DNA from: an uncultured Alphaproteobacteria bacterium
GTDB lineage: Bacteria; Pseudomonadota; Alphaproteobacteria; Micavibrionales; Micavibrionaceae
Direction of reading: 5' to 3'
Assembly: GCA_937128575.1 (NCBI GenBank)
Contig: CAKZMN010000154.1
Span: forward strand, 1 to 6,275
DNA length: 6,275 nucleotides
Shown here: in pieces, positions 1 to 6,222 of the stretch
Layout: each line of letters opens with the position of its first letter
Numbering within the stretch: position 1 is the stretch's first letter
Position numbers and translations under genes: made by a program
Notes under the pieces: generated by a model
Told to the model about the DNA's origin: nothing
Seen by the model: only the letters and a program-made list of their open reading frames with translations
Database searches by the model: none

Positions 1-19
1 AATGGTGGTGCATATTTTC

Positions 20-48
20 AAAATAACACAAATCCCCCTATTTGTCAA
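20..48 (-). promoter_or_regulatory. Strong leftward sigma-70 promoter for a gene beyond the window's left edge
   Basis: Read on the minus strand, a consensus -35 TTGACA (43-48) is followed by a 17-base spacer (26-42) and a -10 TATTTT (20-25). Transcription would start near position 13 and run out of the window to the left. It lies downstream of the small secreted-protein gene, so it marks a new transcription unit. In many alphaproteobacteria rpsT (ribosomal protein S20) lies near mutM and would suit such a promoter, but that gene is not visible here and this is only a guess. Confidence 0.6.
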
Positions 49-93
49 GCAATAGATACGTTTTTTACGAATCAAAAAAACTGGATAATTTTC

Positions 94-468
94 CTATCGT
101 GGCGCGATCGTGATTCTTACAAAATTATCAGCGTCAATTTCTTCAAATTCCAGATGCAAACTCTCATCGCCGCGCACATAAATATCGTCAGACAAAATGC
201 TCCAGCCCAGTTGTGGCAAAGCCTCTCTGTAATAAGATTGTATCTGCGCCCATGAACCCGAATCGACCTGCGCCACAGACTCAATAATGCGCCCGCCAGG
301 CTTATCAAACATCACCCCATGCTCAGGAAGCTCCCGCAGCCCTTGCATAACAGGCACATCAGGCATAGCGCTTAGGAAAACAGGTGGACTGTCATCAACC
401 GCCACAGCCGGAGCCGCCACAAAAGCAACAGCAAAAAAACATACATATATAAGCAATAAACGAATCAT
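94..468 (-). CDS. Small exported protein of unknown function, downstream of mutM
   Basis: The 124-residue protein begins with a clear signal peptide: Met-Ile-Arg, a hydrophobic core at about residues 4-20, and an Ala-Val-Ala site near residues 21-23 that fits signal peptidase I. The mature part of about 100 residues starts with a proline-containing stretch, then a PDVPVMQGL segment, a FDKPGGRI segment near residues 54-61, and a segment with YYREALPQLGW around residues 79-89. It ends in alternating acidic and hydrophobic residues suggesting beta strands. No lipobox cysteine, membrane anchor or catalytic motif is visible, so a soluble periplasmic protein is likely. It resembles conserved hypothetical proteins of alphaproteobacteria, but I cannot name a function. 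Its start lies 15 bases after the mutM stop on the same strand, so it is probably co-transcribed with mutM. The ribosome site is poor (AAGG at the mutM stop is far away), so translation may depend on mutM. Confidence 0.75.
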   Translation of the reverse strand: MIRLLLIYVCFFAVAFVAAPAVAVDDSPPVFLSAMPDVPVMQGLRELPEHGVMFDKPGGRIIESVAQVDSGSWAQIQSYYREALPQLGWSILSDDIYVRGDESLHLEFEEIDADNFVRITIAPR

Positions 469-483
469 TTAATAAACCGTGCC

Positions 484-1329
484 TTAGATTTGTTTCTGGC
501 TACAAAAAAATGTTGAGCGCCCAGATTGAACAACTCTTTTTATACCAGATGTTTTTATTATATCACAATCACACTCTGGGCAGGGCGTTCCTTCGCGGTC
601 ATAAACCTTAAATCCATGCTGAAAATAGCCCAAACTACCATCCGTATGCGCATAATCCTTTAAACTACTGCCCCCTGCGGCTATGGCGCGCTCTAAAACG
701 CCCCGAATGGCCTGCGCTAGCAAATCACATTCCGCGCGAGGTACGTCGCACGCTAGCCTATGCGGATCAATATTCGCCTCAAACAAAGCTTCACAGGCAT
801 ATATATTGCCAACCCCAGATACAATATGCTGATTGAGCAAGGCAGACTTAATGGATGTCCGGCGCTTATTCAGACGCTCATACAGCGCTTCACCCGAAAA
901 ATTATTCCCCAAGGGCTCCGGCCCCATTTCACTAAAGGGCTTCTCTTCTTGCCATTTCGCCTCTGAGGTCAGATATAACATTCCAAATCTGCGCGGATCA
1001 TTAAACACAATGCGCGTTTTATCGGCCATGTGAAACACAACATGATCATGCTTCGCCGGGGTATATTCATCACGCGGCCCATAAATATTTACGCGGCCCG
1101 ACATGCCCAAATGCAGCACAAAACCATGCTGGTTATCGAAAAACACCAAAATATATTTACCCCGGCGCATAATACTCTGCGCTACGCTGCCCTCAACGCA
1201 CTCTTTGAAATTGCTAGGGATCGGAACCCGCAAATCCATGCGATTAAGCGTAATGCTATCAATCGACTTATCTTTAAGAGCCGGTTCAAGGCCACGGCGC
1301 ACAATTTCAACTTCGGGTAATTCAGGCAT
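484..1329 (-). CDS. mutM: Formamidopyrimidine-DNA glycosylase (Fpg/MutM)
   Basis: A bifunctional base-excision repair enzyme that removes 8-oxoguanine and formamidopyrimidines from DNA and cuts the abasic site by beta,delta-elimination. The 281 residues match the usual family length. Visible hallmarks: N-terminal MPELPEVE with the catalytic Pro2 and Glu3, Lys58 in RRGKY (the conserved Lys57 of the mature enzyme), DPRRFG at 111-116, the helix-two-turn-helix around QHIVSGVGNIYA (167-178), and the C-terminal zinc-finger region with Cys250, Cys253, Arg271 in SGRST and Cys276. The last zinc cysteine is missing: the family ending Cys-x-x-Cys-Gln is here Cys276-Ser-Gln-Lys279-Gln. The start is fixed by the need for Pro2. 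AAGAAGG at 1331-1337 is only one base from the ATG, too close for a good Shine-Dalgarno. A small exported-protein gene follows 15 bases downstream. Confidence 0.96.
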   Translation of the reverse strand: MPELPEVEIVRRGLEPALKDKSIDSITLNRMDLRVPIPSNFKECVEGSVAQSIMRRGKYILVFFDNQHGFVLHLGMSGRVNIYGPRDEYTPAKHDHVVFHMADKTRIVFNDPRRFGMLYLTSEAKWQEEKPFSEMGPEPLGNNFSGEALYERLNKRRTSIKSALLNQHIVSGVGNIYACEALFEANIDPHRLACDVPRAECDLLAQAIRGVLERAIAAGGSSLKDYAHTDGSLGYFQHGFKVYDREGTPCPECDCDIIKTSGIKRVVQSGRSTFFCSQKQI

Positions 1330-1335
1330 GCCTTC

Positions 1336-1363
1336 TTAGATACTATAAACTGAGATCAATTCA
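1336..1363 (-). promoter_or_regulatory. Possible mutM promoter
   Basis: On the minus strand, TTGAAT (about 1358-1363) and TATCTA (1336-1341) are separated by 16 bases just before the mutM start. If used, transcription would begin within a few bases of the ATG, giving an almost leaderless message. That would fit the badly spaced purine-rich stretch there. The -10 is only moderate and TATAGT a few bases upstream is an alternative, so this is tentative. Confidence 0.3.
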
Positions 1364-1383
1364 AGCTTTCTAGGGCTTTCGCT

Positions 1384-1418
1384 AAGAAAAGAAAAAGCCG
1401 ACTTAAAAAAGCCGGCTT
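1384..1418 (-). terminator. Leftward intrinsic terminator ending the candidate RNA upstream of mutM
   Basis: The arms 1395-1404 and 1409-1418 form a 10-base stem with one mismatch (AAGCCGGCTT against AAGTCGGCTT on the minus strand) around a four-base loop. On the minus strand it is followed by TTTTTCTTTTCTT. On the plus strand no T-run follows, so it works leftward. No minus-strand protein gene lies between it and the groEL terminator, so it needs another transcript to end: the candidate small RNA just to its right. Confidence 0.65.
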
Positions 1419-1513
1419 GAATAGTTGTGTGTGTGGGGATCTATAAAAGCATAAAACCCATAAATGATATTCGCTCAATCGCGAAAAGTTATGAATAATA
1501 TGTGCGCTTTTAT
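1387..1513 (-). ncRNA. Candidate small RNA of about 125 nt, unrecognised family
   Basis: Three parts line up on the minus strand: a promoter at 1520-1547, a foldable body, and an intrinsic terminator at 1384-1418. In the predicted transcript the 5' end CATAAAA (1508-1514) pairs with TTTTATG (1450-1456), CATAA (1489-1493) pairs with TTATG (1459-1463), and a TTCGC/GCGAA hairpin (1481-1485 with 1470-1474) carries a six-base GATTGA loop. Together they make one irregular hairpin. A C- and CA-rich stretch without obvious pairing (1425-1438, CCCCACACACACAA on this strand) links it to the terminator, as expected of a trans-acting RNA that base-pairs with targets. I see no tRNA, SRP RNA or tmRNA signature, and no convincing 6S layout. 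No open reading frame of note is present. Promoter and structure are judged by eye and expression is unproven. An alternative is that this is debris of a lost gene. Confidence 0.45.
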
Positions 1514-1525
1514 GATGCTTTTATA
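1442..1525. repeat. Inverted repeat TATAAAAGCAT / ATGCTTTTATA
   Basis: An exact 11-base inverted repeat (1442-1452 and 1515-1525) encloses a 62-base interior. After a three-base bulge the pairing continues with CATAAAA/TTTTATG. The outer arm carries TATAAA on both strands, so it doubles as the -10 of the leftward promoter. It may be an RNA stem, a regulator site, or the scar of a small element. Confidence 0.5.
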
Positions 1526-1547
1526 ACAGATTTTTTGAGGCGGTCAA
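1520..1547 (-). promoter_or_regulatory. Leftward sigma-70 promoter of the candidate small RNA
   Basis: On the minus strand TTGACC (1542-1547) is followed by a 16-base spacer and TATAAA (1520-1525), both close to consensus. The start would fall near 1513, pointing at the terminator about 125 bases away. The -10 lies in one arm of an 11-base inverted repeat (1442-1452 with 1515-1525). Confidence 0.5.
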
Positions 1548-1618
1548 GAAAAAAGTACTATTTTTTATATAAAAAAACATATTTAATAGCATTTAATATT
1601 TACATATAAAAATATTAA

Positions 1619-1647
1619 TGGACAAGATCGAATAAACTATCTATAAA
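1619..1647 (+). promoter_or_regulatory. Promoter of the regulator-methyltransferase-SemiSWEET operon
   Basis: TGGACA (1619-1624) is followed by a 17-base spacer and TATAAA (1642-1647), a good sigma-70 layout. The expected start is near 1654, leaving a leader of about 25 bases before the ATG at 1680. The sequence upstream (1549-1620) is extremely AT-rich with A- and T-tracts and could act as an UP-like or curved region. The -10 sits inside a perfect palindrome. The only Shine-Dalgarno candidate for the first gene is a weak GGA at 1668-1670. Confidence 0.55.
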
Positions 1648-1654
1648 TTATAGA
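1640..1654. promoter_or_regulatory. Perfect palindrome overlapping the -10: probable operator
   Basis: TCTATAA-A-TTATAGA is a perfect seven-plus-one-plus-seven dyad. It covers the -10 and the predicted transcription start of the cassette, where a bound dimer would block RNA polymerase. The first gene downstream encodes an XRE-type DNA-binding protein, a class that commonly autorepresses at such dyads. That this protein is the ligand is inferred. An isolated half-site, TCTATAA, recurs at 1440-1446. Confidence 0.5.
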
Positions 1655-1679
1655 CTTTAAAAAATGCGGACACGTAAAA

Positions 1680-2327
1680 ATGCTGACAATTGAACAAATA
1701 AGAGCAGCCAGAGCCCTTCTGGATTGGAGCCAATCTGACCTAGCAGATCACGCAGATCTCTCTCAGACAGGTATTGCACGTATCGAAAACGGTACAAACA
1801 AACCCAACTCCAAAACCGTAGAAAAAATCATGGGTGCCTTTGATGCTGCAAACATTGATTTTTTAGGCACCACAGGCGTCCAAATAAAACCAGAAGGCCG
1901 TTTAAACACTTACATAGGGCACGAAGGCTTTGTTAATTTTCTTAAGCAAGTACACAAAGTTTTAAAAGGTAAGAATTCGTTAGAAAGCGTAGTAGTAAAT
2001 AATGTTTCAGAAGATGACTTTTTGCGTTGGGAGGGTAGTTACGCGCCCGAACACGAAACGCGGATGGCAGAAATAGGTGCAAAATTCAAAATTATTACCA
2101 AAGAAGGGGACCAAAATTTCACAGCATCTAAATATGCAGAATATAGATGGGTTCCTGAGCATGTATTTAGTAGCATTTCTTATTATATTTATGCTAATTG
2201 CACCGCCTTAATTAATTTTGAAGACAATAACGTAACTGTTTATGAAATACACAGTTCAGCAATCGCTAATTTTTATCGTGAAGAGTTTGACAAAGTCTGG
2301 AAAAACGCAAAAAACCCTACTGAGTAA
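1680..2327 (+). CDS. XRE-family regulator with TrmB-like C-terminal sensor domain
   Basis: A 215-residue cytoplasmic DNA-binding protein. Residues 2-62 are a Cro/C1-type helix-turn-helix: IRAARALLDWSQSDLA, then the recognition-helix region LSQTGIARIENGTNKP. Residues about 78-211 form a second domain. Its end, with YRWVP (155-159), an I-Y-x(4)-ALI strand (170-178), an I-H-S-S-A-I-A step (190-196) and FYREEFDKVWKNAK (198-211), resembles the end of the catalytically dead phospholipase-D-like ligand domain of TrmB-type regulators (archaeal sugar sensors). This is recognised by eye, not by a profile search. The start is the first ATG, directly before the helix-turn-helix. It heads a rightward operon with the methyltransferase gene 8 bases downstream. 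It probably represses its own promoter at the 1640-1654 palindrome and responds to a small molecule. The ligand is unknown. It lacks the LexA/C1-type peptidase domain of phage repressors. Confidence 0.85.
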   Translation: MLTIEQIRAARALLDWSQSDLADHADLSQTGIARIENGTNKPNSKTVEKIMGAFDAANIDFLGTTGVQIKPEGRLNTYIGHEGFVNFLKQVHKVLKGKNSLESVVVNNVSEDDFLRWEGSYAPEHETRMAEIGAKFKIITKEGDQNFTASKYAEYRWVPEHVFSSISYYIYANCTALINFEDNNVTVYEIHSSAIANFYREEFDKVWKNAKNPTE

Positions 2328-2335
2328 AATAAATA

Positions 2336-3331
2336 ATGGCTAAATCTGAGTACAAAGAAACAACCAGTGTAAACTGGAATGAACTGTTCACACGCGACGT
2401 AATCGAACACCTCTACGGTGAACGAGAAGGCGGGCTCGGGCAATGGGAATATTCCACACCAAATTCAGAGACAGATTTAGTACAAGGATCCAGCCTATGG
2501 AAGACATTTCTTAAAGACCACCCCGAATACTACATTTTAGACGCAGAAATTGCTTTAGCAAAAACGGCAGCCCCGCACGTTCAACAACATATTACGGAAC
2601 CTGTAGCTCTGGGTTTTTTAGGGGTGGGAAGTAAGTATGCTTTCAAGCGCAAAGATTTGACAGTCACACAAAACTTTAATCGTGTTGTAACGGCTACCGC
2701 TTTTGATTTGAGCACAGAATATATAAGCCAATCATTAGAGCAATTAGAAAAAACTAGACCTAACTCTATTAGAGGCGGTTATATTCAAAATATGTTTGCT
2801 GGATTTGATTTGCCGGTGGCAGGCTCCACCAAAGCAACGCGTTTGGCAACAATGTTTGGGCTAACGCTCTTCAATGTTGATGTGCGCCGCGATGCCAATC
2901 ATGACTTAATTATGCCAGAAAAGGCCATTAGAAATAGGTTACGGAACATACACCAATCTCTGGGCAAAAACGGAATACTCATAACAACACATGATGCAAA
3001 TCAAGATCGTGAAAAAATTGAAAATGCGTACAAAGGAGAAGCTGATTTTGCAGAAAATTTAGCGCACCGCATAAAAAGAGATACTCCCTACAAAACAATA
3101 GATACTAACAACGTAAAATTCAGGGTAGAATGGCATCCAGAAAGCTTAATTTTAGGACACTACCTCACTTTGGATTTTAATAAAGGTTCAGGGCCCCAAG
3201 AACTGTTAATTAACAGCTCGCCTAAAATACCTCTGGATATTTTTAAAGATTGGTGTAAAAAAGAGAAACTAAATTGCGTTGAAAGTTTTGAAAACAACGG
3301 TGTCTATCTTCATATATTACAAGCAGTTTAA
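2336..3331 (+). CDS. EgtD-like SAM-dependent methyltransferase (Methyltransf_33 family)
   Basis: A 331-residue protein, close to the usual length of EgtD (histidine N-alpha-trimethyltransferase of ergothioneine synthesis) and fungal EasF-type N-methyltransferases. Family landmarks in order: GSSLWKTFLKDHPEYY (51-66), matching the GS-x-LF...PEYY entry; a glycine-rich SAM loop GFLGVGSK (93-100); the acidic FDLS strand end (123-126); FGLTLFN (174-180), matching the GSTIGN motif with its substrate-contacting Asn; THDAN (218-222); an AY segment (231-232); and VEWHPESLILGHYLTL (264-279). Deviations: the usual ELGSG is FLGVG, and the region normally containing IEM (glutamate that holds the imidazole of histidine) reads LGHYL. 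A substrate other than histidine is therefore likely. No EgtB-type sulfoxide synthase is nearby. It is the middle gene of the cassette: it starts 8 bases after the regulator and its TAA overlaps the next ATG by one base. Cytoplasmic. Confidence 0.8.
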   Translation: MAKSEYKETTSVNWNELFTRDVIEHLYGEREGGLGQWEYSTPNSETDLVQGSSLWKTFLKDHPEYYILDAEIALAKTAAPHVQQHITEPVALGFLGVGSKYAFKRKDLTVTQNFNRVVTATAFDLSTEYISQSLEQLEKTRPNSIRGGYIQNMFAGFDLPVAGSTKATRLATMFGLTLFNVDVRRDANHDLIMPEKAIRNRLRNIHQSLGKNGILITTHDANQDREKIENAYKGEADFAENLAHRIKRDTPYKTIDTNNVKFRVEWHPESLILGHYLTLDFNKGSGPQELLINSSPKIPLDIFKDWCKKEKLNCVESFENNGVYLHILQAV

Positions 3332-3603
3332 TGATTGAAAATACAGAAATTATTGGTCTTATAGCAGGTTTTTTAACCGCCTTCAGTTCAGTCCCCCAAT
3401 CAATAAAAATAATCAAACTTAAAAAAAGTGACTCTGTTTCAACGGCCACATTTTTGATGTTAACCGCGTCTTACGCCCTATGGTTAATTTACGGTTTCTT
3501 ACTAGGCCTGATATCAATTATAATTTGGAACATTGTAGGCTTAGCTTTCGGTATATCTATACTGATTTTAAAGCTTTTCGTCTGGCCATCATCATCAAAA
3601 TAA
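3331..3603 (+). CDS. SemiSWEET (PQ-loop/MtN3-type) small sugar transporter
   Basis: A 90-residue membrane protein of one three-helix bundle, the standard SemiSWEET size, which works as a homodimer in the inner membrane. Helices lie at about residues 6-27, 39-58 and 61-84. The Pro-Gln hinge motif is at 22-23 in SSVPQSIKI, followed by the basic KIIKLKKSDS loop and the typical VSTATF entry to helix 2. Trp51 and Asn67, 16 residues apart, match the pocket Trp and Asn of characterised SemiSWEETs, supporting a transport-competent protein. Known members move mono- or disaccharides by facilitated diffusion; the substrate here is not readable. The start codon overlaps the methyltransferase stop in TAATG, so translation is probably coupled. 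The link with a methyltransferase and a sensor-type regulator suggests it handles the cassette's substrate, product or signal. Confidence 0.88.
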   Translation: MIENTEIIGLIAGFLTAFSSVPQSIKIIKLKKSDSVSTATFLMLTASYALWLIYGFLLGLISIIIWNIVGLAFGISILILKLFVWPSSSK

Positions 3604-3633
3604 AAAAAGGCCGCCTCAGCACGAAGCGGCCTT
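3602..3633. terminator. Terminator between the SemiSWEET gene and groEL (best in the groEL direction)
   Basis: AAGGCCGC (3607-3614) and GCGGCCTT (3626-3633) form a perfect eight-base stem around an 11-base loop. On the minus strand it is followed by seven Ts, giving a textbook intrinsic terminator 25 bases after the groEL stop. Rightward, only a weak TTAATTATATTT tail follows, so it may serve the convergent SemiSWEET operon less efficiently. Confidence 0.85.
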
Positions 3634-3657
3634 AATTATATTTAATCGGTAGATGGC

Positions 3658-5316
<1,659 letters not shown>

Positions 5317-5344
5317 TTATCTCCTTAATGAGTAATTCGTTTAA

Positions 5345-5647
5345 TTAAGCCACAATCCCAATAAGATCGGACTCTTTCATAACCATTAGATCTTCACCTT
5401 CAACGGCAAGCTCAGTTCCAGCCCACTTTGAAAAGATGACTTTATCGCCAGTCTTAACATCTAGGGGGCGCACTTCGCCGTTATCGTTGATGTGGCCTGT
5501 TCCAACAGCAACAATTTCGCCTTCCATGGGCTTCTCTGTCGCGCTGTCAGGGATAATAATTCCACCGGATGATTTTGTTGGCGCTTCTACCAAGCGAACA
5601 AGAACACGGTCATGTAGGGGACGAAATTTAATTTTAGCTTTAGCCAT
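5345..5647 (-). CDS. groES: Co-chaperonin GroES (Hsp10)
   Basis: The 100-residue lid subunit that caps GroEL rings as a heptamer. It begins [19 protein letters not shown], has the GroEL-binding mobile loop around residues 21-36 ([12 protein letters not shown]), the [10 protein letters not shown] strand, the [13 protein letters not shown] motif and the [16 protein letters not shown]-terminus. The start at 5647 is chosen over an in-frame ATG at 5752. The longer version would add 35 unrelated residues, place coding sequence over the CIRCE operator, and lack a ribosome site. GGAG (5658-5661) precedes the chosen ATG by 10 bases. First gene of the groES-groEL operon. Confidence 0.97.
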   Translation of the reverse strand: MAKAKIKFRPLHDRVLVRLVEAPTKSSGGIIIPDSATEKPMEGEIVAVGTGHINDNGEVRPLDVKTGDKVIFSKWAGTELAVEGEDLMVMKESDLIGIVA

Positions 5648-5680
5648 TTCGTTTTTTCTCCAGTTTTTTAGGTTAAACAA

Positions 5681-5708
5681 GCAGGCTCTTTCCTGCCTCA
5701 CATGAGGC
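5681..5708 (-). other. Two adjoining small hairpins in the groES leader
   Basis: The untranslated leader of about 120 bases holds GCCTCA/TGAGGC (5695-5700 with 5703-5708) and GCAGG/CCTGC with a six-base loop (5681-5685 with 5692-5696). The two share two bases and so compete. They stand 20 bases or more from the Shine-Dalgarno, so they do not mask it directly. A role in message stability or heat response is possible but unproven. Confidence 0.35.
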
Positions 5709-5745
5709 CAGTTAAAAGCCCCTTTATACTCACGTCGAAAATGCT

Positions 5746-5772
5746 TTAGCACTCGATTCCCGTGAGTGCTAA
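5746..5772. promoter_or_regulatory. CIRCE operator (HrcA binding site)
   Basis: TTAGCACTC-N9-GAGTGCTAA is a perfect match to the CIRCE consensus, with no mismatch in either arm. It covers the predicted start site of groES transcription, so bound HrcA would block initiation. Repression is relieved when HrcA needs GroEL for activity during heat stress. This implies an hrcA gene elsewhere in the genome. Confidence 0.97.
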
Positions 5773-5775
5773 GAG

Positions 5776-5804
5776 ATATAGGCTAGAGTCCAAAAAAATT
5801 CAAG
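5776..5804 (-). promoter_or_regulatory. groES-groEL promoter, combined RpoH-type and sigma-70-type
   Basis: On the minus strand CTTG (5801-5804), 18 bases, then CCTATAT (5776-5782) fits the alphaproteobacterial RpoH (sigma-32) form. The same bases can be read as TTGAAT, 17 bases, TATATC for sigma-70. The start falls near 5769, inside CIRCE. Basal and heat-shock transcription may therefore share one promoter under HrcA control. Confidence 0.7.
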
Positions 5805-5883
5805 TTTTTTTAGCACACCGCGCCGCACAGTGCCAAAACGCACAAAACCCATACTCATTAAGGCTTTCAGAAGGTTTTTAGTG

Positions 5884-5889
5884 TATAAT
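5884..5889 (+). promoter_or_regulatory. Probable -10 element of usg
   Basis: A perfect TATAAT lies about 70 bases before the usg start, in the gap between the divergent groES and usg genes. No good -35 is found 16-18 bases upstream (AGGCTT or neighbours), so an activator or relaxed spacing may be involved. The predicted leader is about 65 bases. Confidence 0.4.
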
Positions 5890-5958
5890 TAGAATTATAG
5901 GATGTACTACATTGAAAGCAGCAGCTTAAAAAAACATTGTAAAGCAGGAGGTTAGCAA

Positions 5959-6222
5959 ATGGCAGATCTTCAAAAACAACTGGATAATTATCGCCTAACC
6001 ACGGCGCAAATCGTGTATTACATGCCCGATCACACACACCTGCTCCAAGAATTTATCTGGCAGCAATATGATATCGCGCCCCAATTCCCTAAGCTTCATA
6101 AATTTTTAGATTTTTGGACGAAAGAAATCGAAGGCAAACTTCACTCCGTCTACGTCGCGAAAAAAGAGCTGATTACGCCTGGTGATTATAGATTCCCAGA
6201 ATGGGAAAGCACGCTACAGTAA
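5959..6222 (+). CDS. usg: Usg family protein
   Basis: An 87-residue soluble protein of the alphaproteobacterial Usg family, named after a gene upstream of trp genes in Caulobacter. Its biochemical role is not established. Recognised by LTTAQIVYYMPDH (13-25), the FIWQQYDIAPQFP block (32-44), FLDFWTKEIEGKLHSV (49-64) and a closing basic-hydrophobic segment. Length is as expected, with no signal peptide or membrane helix. The start is supported by AGGAGG (5946-5951) seven bases before the ATG. It is divergent from groES. The next gene to the right is outside the window, so a trp link cannot be checked here. Confidence 0.85.
   Translation: MADLQKQLDNYRLTTAQIVYYMPDHTHLLQEFIWQQYDIAPQFPKLHKFLDFWTKEIEGKLHSVYVAKKELITPGDYRFPEWESTLQ

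Noticed and set aside
49..93. Terminator after the small secreted-protein gene
   Set aside because: GGAAAATTATCC followed by seven Ts is suggestive, but the stem has only three solid pairs and no room for a loop.
760..1339. Rightward open frames across mutM
   Set aside because: They are antisense to a full-length mutM, lack ribosome sites, and read as low-quality protein.
1425..1437. GTGTGTGTGGGG tract as a microsatellite or recombination site
   Set aside because: Too short to claim as a tandem repeat locus; it is better explained as the single-stranded linker of the candidate RNA.
1417..1447. Rightward promoter TTGAAT-N19-TATAAA
   Set aside because: The spacer is too long and the cassette has a better-placed promoter at 1619-1647.
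2336..3331. Naming the methyltransferase egtD
   Set aside because: The SAM loop and the expected histidine-binding glutamate differ, and no egtB or other ergothioneine gene is near. Only family membership is supported.
5648..5752. N-terminal extension of GroES starting at 5752
   Set aside because: It would add 35 residues not found in GroES, start inside the CIRCE operator and upstream of the leader, and has no ribosome site. The [13 protein letters not shown] start has GGAG before it.
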